From Jannaschia donghaensis (GTDB lineage: Bacteria > Pseudomonadota > Alphaproteobacteria > Rhodobacterales > Rhodobacteraceae): a stretch of DNA of 64,000 nt. The stretch covers positions 1,230,375-1,294,374 of the forward strand of contig NZ_CXSU01000012.1 of the NCBI RefSeq assembly GCF_001403795.1. Reading direction: 5' to 3'. Position 1 is the stretch's first letter. Each line of letters opens with the position of its first letter. The notes below the pieces were generated by a model that was not told the origin of the DNA, did not search any database, and worked only from the letters and a program-made list of their open reading frames with translations. The translations under genes and the position numbers were made by a program. Positions 55,001 through 63,083 of this stretch are shown piece after piece.

Positions 55001-55777
55001 TCCGGGGCCTTCCTGATGAAGGCCTTCGCCGGCGCGCTGGGCCTGATGTTCATCATTCTGCTGGCGCAGTTCAATTCGATCTACAACTCGGTGCTGGTGT
55101 TGCTGGCGGTGGTGCTGTCGACGACGGGCGTCCTGATCGGGATGCTGGTCATGGATCAGGCCTTCTCGATCATCATGACGGGCACCGGCATCGTCGCGCT
55201 GGCCGGCATTGTGGTGAACAACAACATCGTCCTGATCGACACCTACCAGGAATATTCACAGTACATGCCCAAGCTGGAGGCGATCACCCGCACGGCCGAA
55301 GATCGCATCCGTCCGGTCCTTTTGACGACGCTGACCACGATGGCCGGTCTTGCGCCCATGATGTTCGGCCTGTCGTTCAACTTCATCGGCGGGGGATATT
55401 CCATCGGCTCCCCCACGGCATTGTGGTGGATCCAACTGGCGACGGCGGTGGTCTGGGGCCTGGGTATCGCGACGGTCCTGACCCTGATGTTCACGCCCGC
55501 AATGCTGGCCGGACGGGTGTGGGCCACGGTCTATGTCATCGCGTTCGCCCGGCTTCTGGGTCGGATGGGCGTCGGACGGGGCAGCCGCGCCGCCGAGGAT
55601 TGGGCCCTGCGCCGGCAGGCCAAGCGCGTGCGCATGCCGGTGCTGCTGTGGTCGGACGATCAGACCGACGGCACGGCCGAGCCGGAGCTGCCGATGGAGA
55701 TGCCGCGCACCGCAGACGCCCAGGCGGAGCCCGCCGAGAGCGACCGGCCCCACCCCCCGCTGCGAGCGGCGGAATAG
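52049..55777 (+). CDS. RND efflux inner-membrane transporter, enlarged (1242 residues)
   Basis: This proton-driven drug/metabolite exporter of the AcrB/HAE family is longer than the usual 1030-1050 residues. The N terminus has TM1 then PGIIVAVPFPGISASDSEKL. TM4 has the proton-relay VGMLVDGAIVVVEYADK with Asp, and the second half has GIVALAGIVVNNNIVLIDTY. Between TM6 and TM7 two extra hydrophobic helices appear (about 508-530 and 541-563), suggesting 14 rather than 12 helices. A polar cytoplasmic tail of about 70 residues follows the last helix. No TolC-type gene is nearby. Confidence 0.93.
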   Translation: MTGLVDWAAKRARMVVAFVVLSIIAGTAAYISLPKEGEPDIDIPGIIVAVPFPGISASDSEKLLIKPMETKLKELDGLKSMTATASENFAGVFLEFEFGWDKSATIADVRDKMGQAESEFPDGAEQYTIDEINFSEFPILIVSLAGSAPERTLLRLASNLQERLEGMPAILEAGLAGHRDEMLEVIIDPLALESYNVTAGELINTVTQNNLLVATGSVETASGAFPVKIPGSFDEPQDIYDLPVKTDGDRVITLGDLAQINLTFEDREGTARYNGETTVALQVVKRKGFNIIETAQLVREEIDAEVATWPAELRQSVTVTTALDQSRTVRSMVSQLEGSVLTAIALVMIVVLATLGTRSALLVGFAIPTSFLLSFAIMAVMGITISNIVMFGLILAVGMLVDGAIVVVEYADKRIAQGTGPMQAFTEAAKRMFWPVISSTATTLCAFLPMLFWPGVPGEFMGNLPVTLIFVLSASLVVALVYLPVLGGVAGRISRAFEGGSNWLRGLFPWIVRAALAAASAWLMIVAILQTLNPLYLLPEGVPLAGFLGPVLFLVASGALSTTLGSVTFQRRQRRVRSGYRRSAFGHVINLIVGNPLGPIAAVLVVGFSVVSVFTYFGNNNNGVEFFVESELEQANVFVRARGNLSIEEKDALLRQAERIVLNTPGIDSAFAFAGEGGLSSGGPGAAGGPRDTIGQIQIEMVPWEDRPTVSEPLFDIFGITVNKSVVDPAFDGDAIADTLLANLRELPGIKVDLSAQDRGPAQGKPVQLRLKGENWEDLQAATRDMAARIGALDGMIDLEDTLPLPGIDWEIDVDVEKAGRFGADVATVGAMVQMVTRGILLDTMRVESSDDEIDIRIRLPEDDRVLSTLDTLKVRTNEGLVPLDNFITRQPVPRLAQIDRVDGERFFDIKADVREGLVKLVNAEGETQAIVPEADAEGSDLTAIPVNPNERIETIGALLTDNPDILPASVQWEWTGDQEEQAESGAFLMKAFAGALGLMFIILLAQFNSIYNSVLVLLAVVLSTTGVLIGMLVMDQAFSIIMTGTGIVALAGIVVNNNIVLIDTYQEYSQYMPKLEAITRTAEDRIRPVLLTTLTTMAGLAPMMFGLSFNFIGGGYSIGSPTALWWIQLATAVVWGLGIATVLTLMFTPAMLAGRVWATVYVIAFARLLGRMGVGRGSRAAEDWALRRQAKRVRMPVLLWSDDQTDGTAEPELPMEMPRTADAQAEPAESDRPHPPLRAAE

Positions 55778-55837
55778 GGTCGCGCGTGCCGGGCGGACAG
55801 CAATCCGGCTCCGTCGGTTTCGAGAAAGCCGTTTTGT

Positions 55838-55863
55838 TGTGCGAAGCGCTTTTGCTTCGCGCG
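55838..55863 (+). terminator. Hairpin after the RND operon
   Basis: GCGAAGC (55841-55847) and GCTTCGC (55854-55860) form a perfect 7-base stem extended by wobble pairs, 60 bases after the stop. It has no T tract downstream, so terminator strength is uncertain. Confidence 0.45.
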
Positions 55864-55931
55864 CAAATTGCAGCCTGTACCGGCTCAGCCACGTTTTTTC
55901 ACAATTCCAAGTTGTTTCTGCATGTGCATCG

Positions 55932-55959
55932 TTGACCACGCCGCAGTGCAGCTTATCTC
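55932..55959 (+). promoter_or_regulatory. Putative promoter of the anti-SD RNA
   Basis: TTGACC (55932-55937), 16 bases, TATCTC (55954-55959). It would start transcription at about 55966, just before the first hairpin. Confidence 0.4.
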
Positions 55960-55965
55960 TGGATT

Positions 55966-56060
55966 ATCGGACGGCAGCGGGTCTTCCTCCTCCCTGATCT
56001 GCGCCGGCCTTACGGAAAGCGGCCCTGTTCTTCCTCCTCCCTGAGCAGGGCCGCATTTCG
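55966..56060 (+). ncRNA. CcsR/'cuckoo'-like small RNA with two anti-Shine-Dalgarno hairpins
   Basis: Hairpin 1 pairs 55972-55983 with 55996-56006 (11 pairs, one bulged A) and shows TTCCTCCTCCCT in its loop. Hairpin 2 pairs GCGGCCCTG (56019-56027) with CAGGGCCGC (56046-56054) and has CTTCCTCCTCCC in its 18-base loop. The 16-base TCTTCCTCCTCCCTGA is repeated exactly at 55982 and 56029. CCUCCUCCC in hairpin loops is the hallmark of the CcsR sRNAs of Rhodobacter sphaeroides, stress-induced RNAs that bind mRNA start regions. The ends are inferred; the RNA may be processed from a longer transcript. No DUF1127 gene, the usual neighbour, is seen upstream. Confidence 0.75.
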
Positions 56061-56136
56061 GACAATATCTCGACAAAAGAAAATCATCGTTTCCGGGCAG
56101 GCTACAGGTCTCCCTCTCCTCCCCCGGAGCAAACCG

Positions 56137-56241
56137 ATGATCCACGCGACCCCCACGCCGTCACCCGTCAACGCCCAACCCCCGGTCAAGCAGAAGCCGC
56201 GCCCCGCGCCGGTCCGTTTCACCGACTGGGCCGCGATCTGA
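56137..56241 (+). CDS. Possible 34-residue Pro-rich peptide
   Basis: An ATG at 56137 with GGAG seven bases upstream opens a 34-codon frame: MIHATPTPSPVNAQPPVKQK, then a Pro/Arg stretch ending RFTDWAAI. The GGAG (56126-56129) can pair with CTCC at 56116-56119 in a short hairpin, which would hide the ribosome site. It lies downstream of the anti-SD RNA. No homologue is known to me; it may be chance. The remainder of the 55778-56287 gap shows no other gene. Confidence 0.35.
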   Translation: MIHATPTPSPVNAQPPVKQKPRPAPVRFTDWAAI

Positions 56242-56287
56242 GGCACCAACTCTGGACGCAGCCCGTCCCATCCGCTTGATTGCGGGA

Positions 56288-56620
56288 ATGGACGATGATG
56301 CCCCCCTGTCGACCCTGCGCAACCTCGGTCCAGCGATGGAGCGTGCGTTTGCCGCCGTCGATATCGTCACGGTCGGACAGCTGCGCGATCTGGGGGCCGA
56401 CGCCGCCTATGGGCGCCTTCTGGCGGCAGGCACCCGCCCGCATTTCATCGGATACTATGTGTTGGAAATGGCGCTGCAGGGGCGACCTTGGAACGACTGC
56501 AAGGGCGAAGAAAAGAAGGCGCTTCGCGGTCGCTTCGACGCGCTGAAGGTCAGGAACGTCGACACCGACCGCGTTGCCTTCGAAGCGATGATGAATGCCA
56601 TCGGCGTCATCGAACGCTGA
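56288..56620 (+). CDS. TfoX/Sxy C-terminal-domain protein
   Basis: The 110-residue protein consists of the TfoX_C helix-hairpin-helix-like domain: LSTLRNLGPAMERAFAAVDI, TVGQLRDLGADAAYGRLLAAG and a C-terminal WNDCKGEEKKALRGRF. The N-terminal TfoX domain linked to competence regulation in Haemophilus is absent. Stand-alone versions are common and uncharacterised. ATG 56288 is used; a TTG at 56276 would add four residues. It converges with the next gene across a hairpin. Confidence 0.8.
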   Translation: MDDDAPLSTLRNLGPAMERAFAAVDIVTVGQLRDLGADAAYGRLLAAGTRPHFIGYYVLEMALQGRPWNDCKGEEKKALRGRFDALKVRNVDTDRVAFEAMMNAIGVIER

Positions 56621-56638
56621 CCGGGACCCCACGCGAAA

Positions 56639-56662
56639 GGCCGCCGTGTTTCCACGGCGGCC
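56639..56662 (-). terminator. Hairpin terminator between convergent genes
   Basis: GGCCGCCGTG (56639-56648), loop TTTC, CACGGCGGCC (56653-56662), a perfect 10-base stem. On the minus strand it runs into TTTCGCG, so it most likely ends the secreted-protein gene. Confidence 0.75.
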
Positions 56663-56684
56663 CGTCCTGATTGCCAGTGCAGCC

Positions 56685-57842
56685 CTAGCGGCTGACGTAA
56701 ATCACGCGCCGTTGCCGGCGCGGCGTTTCATTCGTCCAGACCGCCTGGGACTGGTAATCCCCCTCAAGCGTGCGCGGCCCCCGGTGGGGGTTCAGCCGAC
56801 CATCGTCGAATGCGGCGCGGTACCCGCTGGGCGGCGTGCCGACGTCGAATGTCGTGCGCGCGGCGGGAACGATGACCGTCCGGGGCGCGCCACGGGTCGA
56901 GGCCGTCGTCACCGTCGTTGCGTCCGTTTCGATGGCCGAGCGTTGTTGCAACGACCAATTCGCGTCCCCGCCGCATTGCGTCGCGCCCTGCAGATAGCGT
57001 GACGACAGCTCGGATGCGCCCGCGCATCCCTGCGCCGGGACGGGTGCCGTGCTGCGACGGTTCGGACTGGGCGCTGCCGGGTTGACGCGAACGGCCCCTG
57101 CCGGCGGCGATACGAAAGCGACAGCCGGCGCGCGCTGGCCACGAACGGCCCGGCGCGGCGTCGATGGGGCCGTGGCCACCACCGGCGCAAAGGTCGTGAT
57201 CGCGGCCGGCGCGCTGGCCGCACGTCCCTGTAGCGCGGCGGCGCAGGCGGGCGTGTTGCGCAGATAGCGGGCGGACAATTCAGACGCCCCGCATCCCGGC
57301 GGGATCGGCAGCGCGGCGACCCGGGGCGCGGCGGTGCGCACGGCCTGCTGCACGGGGCGCGGTGCGGCCGGGCGTGGGGCCTGGGCTACCCGACGCGGGG
57401 CGGTCGCATTGATCGCGGGTGTTGCGCGCGGCGCGTCTTCGACGATTTCGCGCGGGGCGGCGGCTGCGGGGGCCCGTGGTATGACCGGCGATGCCGTCTG
57501 AACCGTGGCGGCCGGCGCGGCGGCCGCAGGCTCAGGTGCGGGTGCCCTCGGGACGGCGGCGGTCGCGGCGGGGCGGGACACGGGCTGACCGCAGACGACG
57601 GTGCGGTCGCGGTTCACCCGCGGCACCCAGCGTGTCGCGCCATCTACACCGGCGCGCACGAAAACGCACCCCCGGCTGTCGACGTATTGCGCGGCGGTAA
57701 AGCTTTCGGGCGGAATTTCCGCCGGACCGGGCGTGTTGCGCACGGTTCTCTGCGCTTCGGCCATGGTGCCCGCCGCGATCAGGGCGCAGGTCGCCAGCCC
57801 CAGCGTCAGGTCGCGCATCCTCGTCTTCCGCCACAGCCCCAT
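56685..57842 (-). CDS. Secreted Ala/Pro/Arg-rich protein with duplicated Cys motif
   Basis: The 385-residue protein has a signal peptide (RDLTLGLATCALIAAGTMAEA). A folded block follows with YVDSRGCVFVRAGVDGATRW and RDRTVVCGQP. Two Ala/Pro/Arg linkers hold a repeated motif: GCGASELSARYLRNTPAC and GCAGASELSSRYLQGATQCG, each bracketed by Cys. The C terminus has VWTNETPRRQRRVIYVSR. The first block resembles part of Rhodobacterales SPOR-associated envelope proteins (from memory), but I see no clear SPOR domain. It is probably periplasmic or wall-associated. GGAGGGGATGAC precedes the ATG at 57842. Confidence 0.7.
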   Translation of the reverse strand: MGLWRKTRMRDLTLGLATCALIAAGTMAEAQRTVRNTPGPAEIPPESFTAAQYVDSRGCVFVRAGVDGATRWVPRVNRDRTVVCGQPVSRPAATAAVPRAPAPEPAAAAPAATVQTASPVIPRAPAAAAPREIVEDAPRATPAINATAPRRVAQAPRPAAPRPVQQAVRTAAPRVAALPIPPGCGASELSARYLRNTPACAAALQGRAASAPAAITTFAPVVATAPSTPRRAVRGQRAPAVAFVSPPAGAVRVNPAAPSPNRRSTAPVPAQGCAGASELSSRYLQGATQCGGDANWSLQQRSAIETDATTVTTASTRGAPRTVIVPAARTTFDVGTPPSGYRAAFDDGRLNPHRGPRTLEGDYQSQAVWTNETPRRQRRVIYVSR

Positions 57843-57928
57843 GTCATCCCCTCCGCCGGTACAATCACTGCCCGGAACCTTGCCCGTCGCCTGCTGCCAA
57901 GTAAAGCGACGGATGCGGGCGATACACT

Positions 57929-58558
57929 TCATTTCGTACCGAACATCCGGTCACCCGCATCCCCTAGTCCGGGAACGATGTAACCCTTGTCGTTCAACCG
58001 CTCGTCCACTGCCGCCGTCACGATAGGCACATCCGGGTGCGCCTCCTTCATGCGGGCGATGCCTTCCGGCGCGGCCAACAGACATAGGAAGCGGATGTCC
58101 TTCGCCCCCTTCGTCTTGAGCAGATCGATCGCCGCGACCGATGAATTGCCCGTCGCCAGCATCGGGTCGACCGCGATGACCAACCGCTCGTCCAGCTGAT
58201 CCGGGGCCTTGAAGTAATACTGCACCGGCTCCAGCGTCTCCTCGTCGCGGTAAAGACCGACGAAGCCGACGCGGGCCGACGGCACCAATTCCAGGATCCC
58301 GTCCAGCAATCCGTTGCCCGCCCGCAGGATGGACACCAACGCCATCTTGCGTCCCGCAAGGACAGGCGCGTCCATGGACTGCATCGGTGTCTCGATCGCG
58401 CGGGTCGTCATGGGAAGTTCCCGCGTCACCTCATAGGCCAGAAGCTGGCTGATCTCGCGCAGCAGCTGACGGAACACGGCCGTCGACGTCTCCTTGTCGC
58501 GCATCAGGCTCAACTTGTGTTGAACCAGCGGGTGTTTGACGTGGGTCAGGTGGTCCAT
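57929..58558 (-). CDS. upp: Uracil phosphoribosyltransferase
   Basis: This salvage enzyme makes UMP from uracil and PRPP. The 209-residue protein has [20 protein letters not shown] at the start, the PRPP loop [14 protein letters not shown], and the uracil-binding [17 protein letters not shown] at the end. The ATG at 58558 has GGAGG upstream and lies next to the add stop. It is the last gene of the cdd-deoA-deoB-add-upp operon. Confidence 0.97.
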   Translation of the reverse strand: MDHLTHVKHPLVQHKLSLMRDKETSTAVFRQLLREISQLLAYEVTRELPMTTRAIETPMQSMDAPVLAGRKMALVSILRAGNGLLDGILELVPSARVGFVGLYRDEETLEPVQYYFKAPDQLDERLVIAVDPMLATGNSSVAAIDLLKTKGAKDIRFLCLLAAPEGIARMKEAHPDVPIVTAAVDERLNDKGYIVPGLGDAGDRMFGTK

Positions 58559-58559
58559 C

Positions 58560-59528
58560 TCAGGCCTCCAGTTGTCGAATGATATCGGCACGCGTGTCCG
58601 CGTCGCAGAACGCCGCGCGCGACGCCGTCAGGTTGATGTCGCGGAAGGTTTCGGCGTCCCAGCCATGGGCCGACGCCAGCGCGTCGTATTCTTGCGTCAA
58701 CGTCGTATGGAAAAACGGCGGGTCATCGGTCGATACGCAGAAAGGGACACCTGCCGTTCTAATGGTATCAATGGGATGCGCACCGACGTTCGGATAGACG
58801 CCCAAGGCGACATTGGATCCGGGGCAGATTTCCAGATGGACCGATTCCTCGGCCAGGCGCGACATCAGATCCGCGTCCTCGGTCGCGCGGACGCCGTGGC
58901 CAATCCGGGTCACATTCAGATGGTCTAGCGTTTCGCGTACGGAAGTCGGCCCGCCGAATTCGCCCGCGTGCGATGTCAGGCCCAACCCGGCCTCTCCGGC
59001 TTGGGCGAATGCGGGGGCGAAATCGGCTGCGCGGTGCATCCCCTCGTTCCCGCCCATGCCGAACCCTGTCACGAAGACGCCCGCAGTTTCAGCCGCGCAG
59101 CGGGCGGTTTCGCGCGCCGCGTCCGGACCGAAATGGCGAATGCAGGTGACGATGGCGCGCATGTCGATCCCGTCAACGGCCGAAGCGGCCTCCGCGATCG
59201 CGGCCAAATAGTCGCGCCAGGCGGACAGGTCGCGCCCGCCGCAGAAATCGGGGCTGATGAAGCACTCGGTGTAGATGACGCCTTCGGCCCGCGATTGTTC
59301 CAGCACGGCGGTGGTCAGGCGGGCGAAATCCTCGGGCGATTTCAGAACTTCGGTCGCGGCCTCATAGACTTTAAGAAAGCCCTCGAAGTCATTGTAAACA
59401 TAAGCACCCTTGTCGTCGAACACGCCGTCGAGCGCGATGCCCTTCTCGGCCCCAAGCTTGCGGATGAAGGCCGGCGGCGCGGCCCCTTCCAGATGCAGGT
59501 GTAGTTCCAGTTTCGGTGCGTGTGTCAT
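58560..59528 (-). CDS. add: Adenosine deaminase
   Basis: The 322-residue zinc hydrolase deaminates adenosine to inosine. Metal and catalytic motifs are HLHLEGA (two His), SHAGEFGG (His, Glu), RIGHGVR (His) and [10 protein letters not shown] (Asp-Asp). The LEGA and DDPPFF variants also occur in some adenine deaminases, so base versus nucleoside specificity is not certain. The operon with purine- and pyrimidine-nucleoside enzymes favours adenosine. ATG 59528 overlaps the deoB stop (ATGA). Confidence 0.88.
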   Translation of the reverse strand: MTHAPKLELHLHLEGAAPPAFIRKLGAEKGIALDGVFDDKGAYVYNDFEGFLKVYEAATEVLKSPEDFARLTTAVLEQSRAEGVIYTECFISPDFCGGRDLSAWRDYLAAIAEAASAVDGIDMRAIVTCIRHFGPDAARETARCAAETAGVFVTGFGMGGNEGMHRAADFAPAFAQAGEAGLGLTSHAGEFGGPTSVRETLDHLNVTRIGHGVRATEDADLMSRLAEESVHLEICPGSNVALGVYPNVGAHPIDTIRTAGVPFCVSTDDPPFFHTTLTQEYDALASAHGWDAETFRDINLTASRAAFCDADTRADIIRQLEA

Positions 59529-60700
59529 AGGAAGCTCTGCCCCGGACCGACGGTGGGAACGCCCAGGTGGGCGCAGATGCTGGCGGCGACATCGGCAAAG
59601 GCGACCTGCCCCGCCTCGCCCGATGCGCCCGCCACCAGCACCGGCACCCGTTCGCGGGTGTGGTCCGTGCCGCGCCACGTCGGATCGTTTCCGTGGTCGG
59701 CGGTGAAGATCATCACGTCGCCGTCGCGCATCGCATTCAGGATTGGCGGCAGGCCGGCGTCGAACCACTCCAGATGCGCGGCGTAGCCCGCCGGGTCGCG
59801 GCGGTGGCCATAGACGCTGTCGAATTCGACGAAGTTTGCAAAGGTCAGGCTGCCATCGGGCATGTCGCGCACGGCCGTGGCAAGATCATCCATCAGCTTG
59901 ATATCCTTGCCCTTCACGCTGGTGTCGATACCGCGCATGGAGAAGATGTCCCCGATCTTGCCGATCGCGTGGACCCGGCGACCGGCGGTTTGCACCACAT
60001 CACACAGCGTGTCTTTGGGCGGCAGGATCGCGAAGTCGCGGCGATTTGCCGTCCGCTCCCACGGTCCGTCGCCGACGAAGGGGCGTGCGATGACCCGGCC
60101 CACGCGCATGTCGTGGAGCATGGCGGCCATATCGCGACAAAGCTCGATCAGCCGGTCGAGGCCGAAATGCGTCTCGTGCGCGGCGATTTGAAACACGCTG
60201 TCGACAGAGGTATAGCAGATCGGCCAGCCGGTGCGGATATGCGCCTCGGCCTCCTCCTCGATGATGAGGGTGCCGCTCGAATGTCGATTGCCCAAGATGC
60301 TGTCCGTTCCGGCCAGCCGCATCACCTCCGCCACGACCTCGGGCGGAAAGCAGGGCTGCGTCTGCGGGAAATAATGCCAGTCGAAGGGCACCGGCAGACC
60401 GGCCAGTTCCCAATGTCCCGACGGCGTATCCTTGCCATTGGACACTTCGGTCGCCGCCCCCCACAGACCCGTGGGTGTCGCATCTAGACCGGGGGTCGGA
60501 TCGCCAGATGCCAGACGAACGGCCGCGCCCAGACCAAGATTATCGAGATTAGGCAATTTCAACGGCCCCGATGCGCGGCTTTCGGCACAATACTGTGCGA
60601 TATGTGCAAGCGTATTCGCGCCCGCATCGCCGAAATCGGCGGCATCCGGTGCGCCGCCACAGCCGACGGAGTCCAGAACGACAAGGAAGGCTCGGGTCAT
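59525..60700 (-). CDS. deoB: Phosphopentomutase
   Basis: DeoB interconverts ribose/deoxyribose 1- and 5-phosphates in nucleoside catabolism. The 391-residue alkaline-phosphatase superfamily protein starts [20 protein letters not shown] with the metal Asp. It has the phosphorylated-Thr region ([10 protein letters not shown]) and the C-terminal metal site [19 protein letters not shown]. Both ends overlap its neighbours by 4 bases (deoA stop and add start), so the whole operon is translationally coupled. Confidence 0.97.
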   Translation of the reverse strand: MTRAFLVVLDSVGCGGAPDAADFGDAGANTLAHIAQYCAESRASGPLKLPNLDNLGLGAAVRLASGDPTPGLDATPTGLWGAATEVSNGKDTPSGHWELAGLPVPFDWHYFPQTQPCFPPEVVAEVMRLAGTDSILGNRHSSGTLIIEEEAEAHIRTGWPICYTSVDSVFQIAAHETHFGLDRLIELCRDMAAMLHDMRVGRVIARPFVGDGPWERTANRRDFAILPPKDTLCDVVQTAGRRVHAIGKIGDIFSMRGIDTSVKGKDIKLMDDLATAVRDMPDGSLTFANFVEFDSVYGHRRDPAGYAAHLEWFDAGLPPILNAMRDGDVMIFTADHGNDPTWRGTDHTRERVPVLVAGASGEAGQVAFADVAASICAHLGVPTVGPGQSFL

Positions 60701-62013
60701 CGCAACGTCTCCTGCACCAGGGTCGGGGAGGTGACCGCGCCGCCCTTCATGACGATGGCATGGGCCACGCGTTCCGCCGCCTCTGCCGCGTCGTCGCTGT
60801 CGGCGGCGTGAACGCGGGCCAGCGGCTGGCCTTCGGTGACCACGGCCCCCAGCTGCGCGATGTGGCTGATGCCGACGGTGACGTCGATGCGATCATCCTC
60901 GCGCCGTCGTCCACCGCCCAGATCGACGACGATTTCACCAAGCGCACGGGTGTCGATGCGCCCCACGACCCCAGGCCGATCGGCGCGCAGTTCGGCGACG
61001 ACCGGGGCCGCGGGCAAACGGTCGCGCCAGCGGTCGGGGAAGTCGTTGGGCCCGCCCTGCGCCGCAACCATGCGGCCGAACACCTCTGCGGCGGCCCCCG
61101 AGGTCAGCGCGGCTGCGATGCGGGCCGCACCGTCATTCGCGTCCGACACCAGACCCCCCAGCGCCAGCGCCTCCCCGCCCAATGCCTTGGTCAATGCAAT
61201 CAGGCGGGTGGAGCGGCGCCCGTTCGGTTCGGTCAACGCCTCCATCGCCGCGATAACCTCCAGCGCGTTGCCCGCACTGGTCGCCGCCGGCTGGGACATG
61301 TCGGTCAGGATGGCGGAAGTCATGACGCCGTTGGCCTGCGCCGTCTCGACCAGGGCCTGCGCCAGGGCCCGCGCCGCCGTCGGATTGGCCATGAACGCGC
61401 CGGACCCGGTCTTGACGTCCAGGACCAATGCCTCGGGTCCTTCGGCCAGTTTCTTCGACAGGATCGACGCGACGATCAGGTCCAGGCTCTCGACAGTGCC
61501 GGTTACGTCGCGCACCCCATAAAGCCGGCGGTCGGCGGGGGCGATGTCGCCGGTGGCCCCCACGATCGCACAGCCGACGCGGGACACGATGGACTGCAGC
61601 TCATCGGTCTGCATTTCCGTGCGGAACCCCGGGATCGACGACAATTTGTCCAGCGTGCCGCCCGTGTGCCCCAGACCCCGCCCCGAGATCATCGGAACAT
61701 AGGCCCCGCAGGCGGCCAGCGCGGGGGCCAGCACCAGCGACACGCAATCGCCGACGCCGCCGGTCGAATGCTTGTCGACGACGGGGCCGGGCAGATCCCA
61801 TTGCAGCACGTCGCCGCCGTCGCGCATCGCACGGGTCAGCGCGGCGCGGCCCTCGGGCGTCAGCGGCGCGTGGCAGATCCCCATGGCGAATGCGCCGGCC
61901 TGCGCGTCCGATACGGTGCCTTCGGCCAGACCGTCGGCGAAATCGGTCAGGGCCTCGGGCGACAGAACCTCGCCGCGGCGCAGGCGACCCAGCGTGTCGC
62001 GCGGGCCGGTCAA
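60697..62013 (-). CDS. deoA: Thymidine phosphorylase
   Basis: DeoA splits thymidine into thymine and deoxyribose 1-phosphate. The 438-residue protein has [18 protein letters not shown], the phosphate-binding [12 protein letters not shown], then [17 protein letters not shown] and [12 protein letters not shown]. The start is assigned to a TTG at 62013, which overlaps the cdd stop (TTGA) and gives the normal family length; no ATG or GTG gives a better N terminus. The product deoxyribose 1-phosphate is the substrate of the next enzyme, DeoB. Confidence 0.92.
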   Translation of the reverse strand: MTGPRDTLGRLRRGEVLSPEALTDFADGLAEGTVSDAQAGAFAMGICHAPLTPEGRAALTRAMRDGGDVLQWDLPGPVVDKHSTGGVGDCVSLVLAPALAACGAYVPMISGRGLGHTGGTLDKLSSIPGFRTEMQTDELQSIVSRVGCAIVGATGDIAPADRRLYGVRDVTGTVESLDLIVASILSKKLAEGPEALVLDVKTGSGAFMANPTAARALAQALVETAQANGVMTSAILTDMSQPAATSAGNALEVIAAMEALTEPNGRRSTRLIALTKALGGEALALGGLVSDANDGAARIAAALTSGAAAEVFGRMVAAQGGPNDFPDRWRDRLPAAPVVAELRADRPGVVGRIDTRALGEIVVDLGGGRRREDDRIDVTVGISHIAQLGAVVTEGQPLARVHAADSDDAAEAAERVAHAIVMKGGAVTSPTLVQETLR

Positions 62014-62399
62014 GCCATGAACCCGGCGTCGAACTTGCCGGGCAAAAGGGCCGCGATCGTCGTCGCCTGTTCGGCCCCGTCCACCGTGGCCATCGTCACC
62101 GGCACATCGCCTGCGCCGAATTCCGCCAGCTTCTGCCGGCATCCACCGCAGCAGGGCACGGGGGCCGGCGATCTGGCGACGACATAGACTTCGGTCAGCC
62201 GTGTCTCGCCGGCGGCGATCATGGCCGCGATGGCCCCGGCCTCGGCACAGGTCCCTTCGGGATAGGCCACGTTTTCGACATTGCACCCGGCATAGATGCG
62301 GCCCGACACGGCCCGGATCGCGGCCCCCACCTTGAAGTTGGAGTAGGGCGCATGGGCGTTTTCGCGCACGGACAGGGCAGCATCGCGCAGATCGGACAT
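62010..62399 (-). CDS. cdd: Cytidine deaminase
   Basis: The 129-residue homotetrameric-type enzyme converts cytidine to uridine. The zinc site is complete: Cys and the catalytic Glu in GTCAEAGAI, and two Cys in PVPCCGGCRQ. The substrate-binding NFKVGAAI and YAGCNVEN blocks are present. It is the first gene of the nucleoside salvage operon; its stop is overlapped by the deoA start. It is divergent from the YHS-domain gene, so the 161-base gap must hold both promoters. Confidence 0.95.
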   Translation of the reverse strand: MSDLRDAALSVRENAHAPYSNFKVGAAIRAVSGRIYAGCNVENVAYPEGTCAEAGAIAAMIAAGETRLTEVYVVARSPAPVPCCGGCRQKLAEFGAGDVPVTMATVDGAEQATTIAALLPGKFDAGFMA

Positions 62400-62560
62400 G
62401 GAGGAACCCCCTTCGGCAGAAAGTCCCCCTGATTGGCCCCCGGTCCGCCGGGATGCAAGCCCGGATGCGCGTCACGCGGCGCTGTCGCAAGCGTGAGCGG
62501 GCTTGATTGGCATGTGTGCCCGACGGTGCCCATATCCGCCGCAACACGAAAGGATGTCCG

Positions 62561-63034
62561 ATGGATCGACGAACCCTGCTTCTGGGCGGTGCGGCCGCCC
62601 TGACCACCTCGGCCGCGGCGGCAAGCCTGCTGCTGCCGCGCACCCTGACCCCCGCGCTGACCTTCACGCGCGACGGTCTGGCGATCGGCGGCACCGACCC
62701 CGTCGCTTATTGGACCCACGCCCGGCCCATCGGCGGCGATCCGGCGCATACCCACGTCTGGGCGAATGCCACGTGGCGTTTCATCACTGCGCGCAATCGC
62801 GATGACTTCGCCGCCGATCCAACGGCCTTCGCCCCGGCCTATGGCGGATTCTGCGCCTGGGCCGTCGCCGCCAAGGGCGCGCTGTTTCCGACACATCCCG
62901 ACAATTGGGCCATCGTGGACGACCGCCTGTATCTGAACTTCGACGATGCGGTGCAGGCGACGTGGGACACGGACCGACCCGGCTTCATCCGTCAGGCAGA
63001 TCTCCGATGGCCGCGGATCGTGGCCGATATCTGA
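62561..63034 (+). CDS. Exported YHS-domain protein
   Basis: The 157-residue protein has a signal of Tat type (MDRRTLLLGGAAALTTSAAA, twin Arg). It also has a YHS-like domain: IGGTDPVAYWTHARPIGGDP, ATWRFITARNRDDFAADPTA and PAYGGFCAWAVAAKGALFP. These domains are often found in metal-handling or peroxide-related proteins, but a function is not established. AAAGGA precedes the ATG. It converges with the MBL-fold hydrolase across a terminator. Confidence 0.85.
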   Translation: MDRRTLLLGGAAALTTSAAAASLLLPRTLTPALTFTRDGLAIGGTDPVAYWTHARPIGGDPAHTHVWANATWRFITARNRDDFAADPTAFAPAYGGFCAWAVAAKGALFPTHPDNWAIVDDRLYLNFDDAVQATWDTDRPGFIRQADLRWPRIVADI

Positions 63035-63041
63035 GACGAAA

Positions 63042-63066
63042 AAGGGGGCCGAAACCCGGCCCCCTT
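63042..63066. terminator. Rho-independent terminator between convergent genes
   Basis: AAGGGGGCC (63042-63050) and GGCCCCCTT (63058-63066) pair perfectly around a 7-base loop. On the minus strand a TTTTT follows, serving the MBL-fold gene; it also lies just after the YHS gene on the plus strand. Confidence 0.85.
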
Positions 63067-63083
63067 CCAGTTCGATCCGGGGA

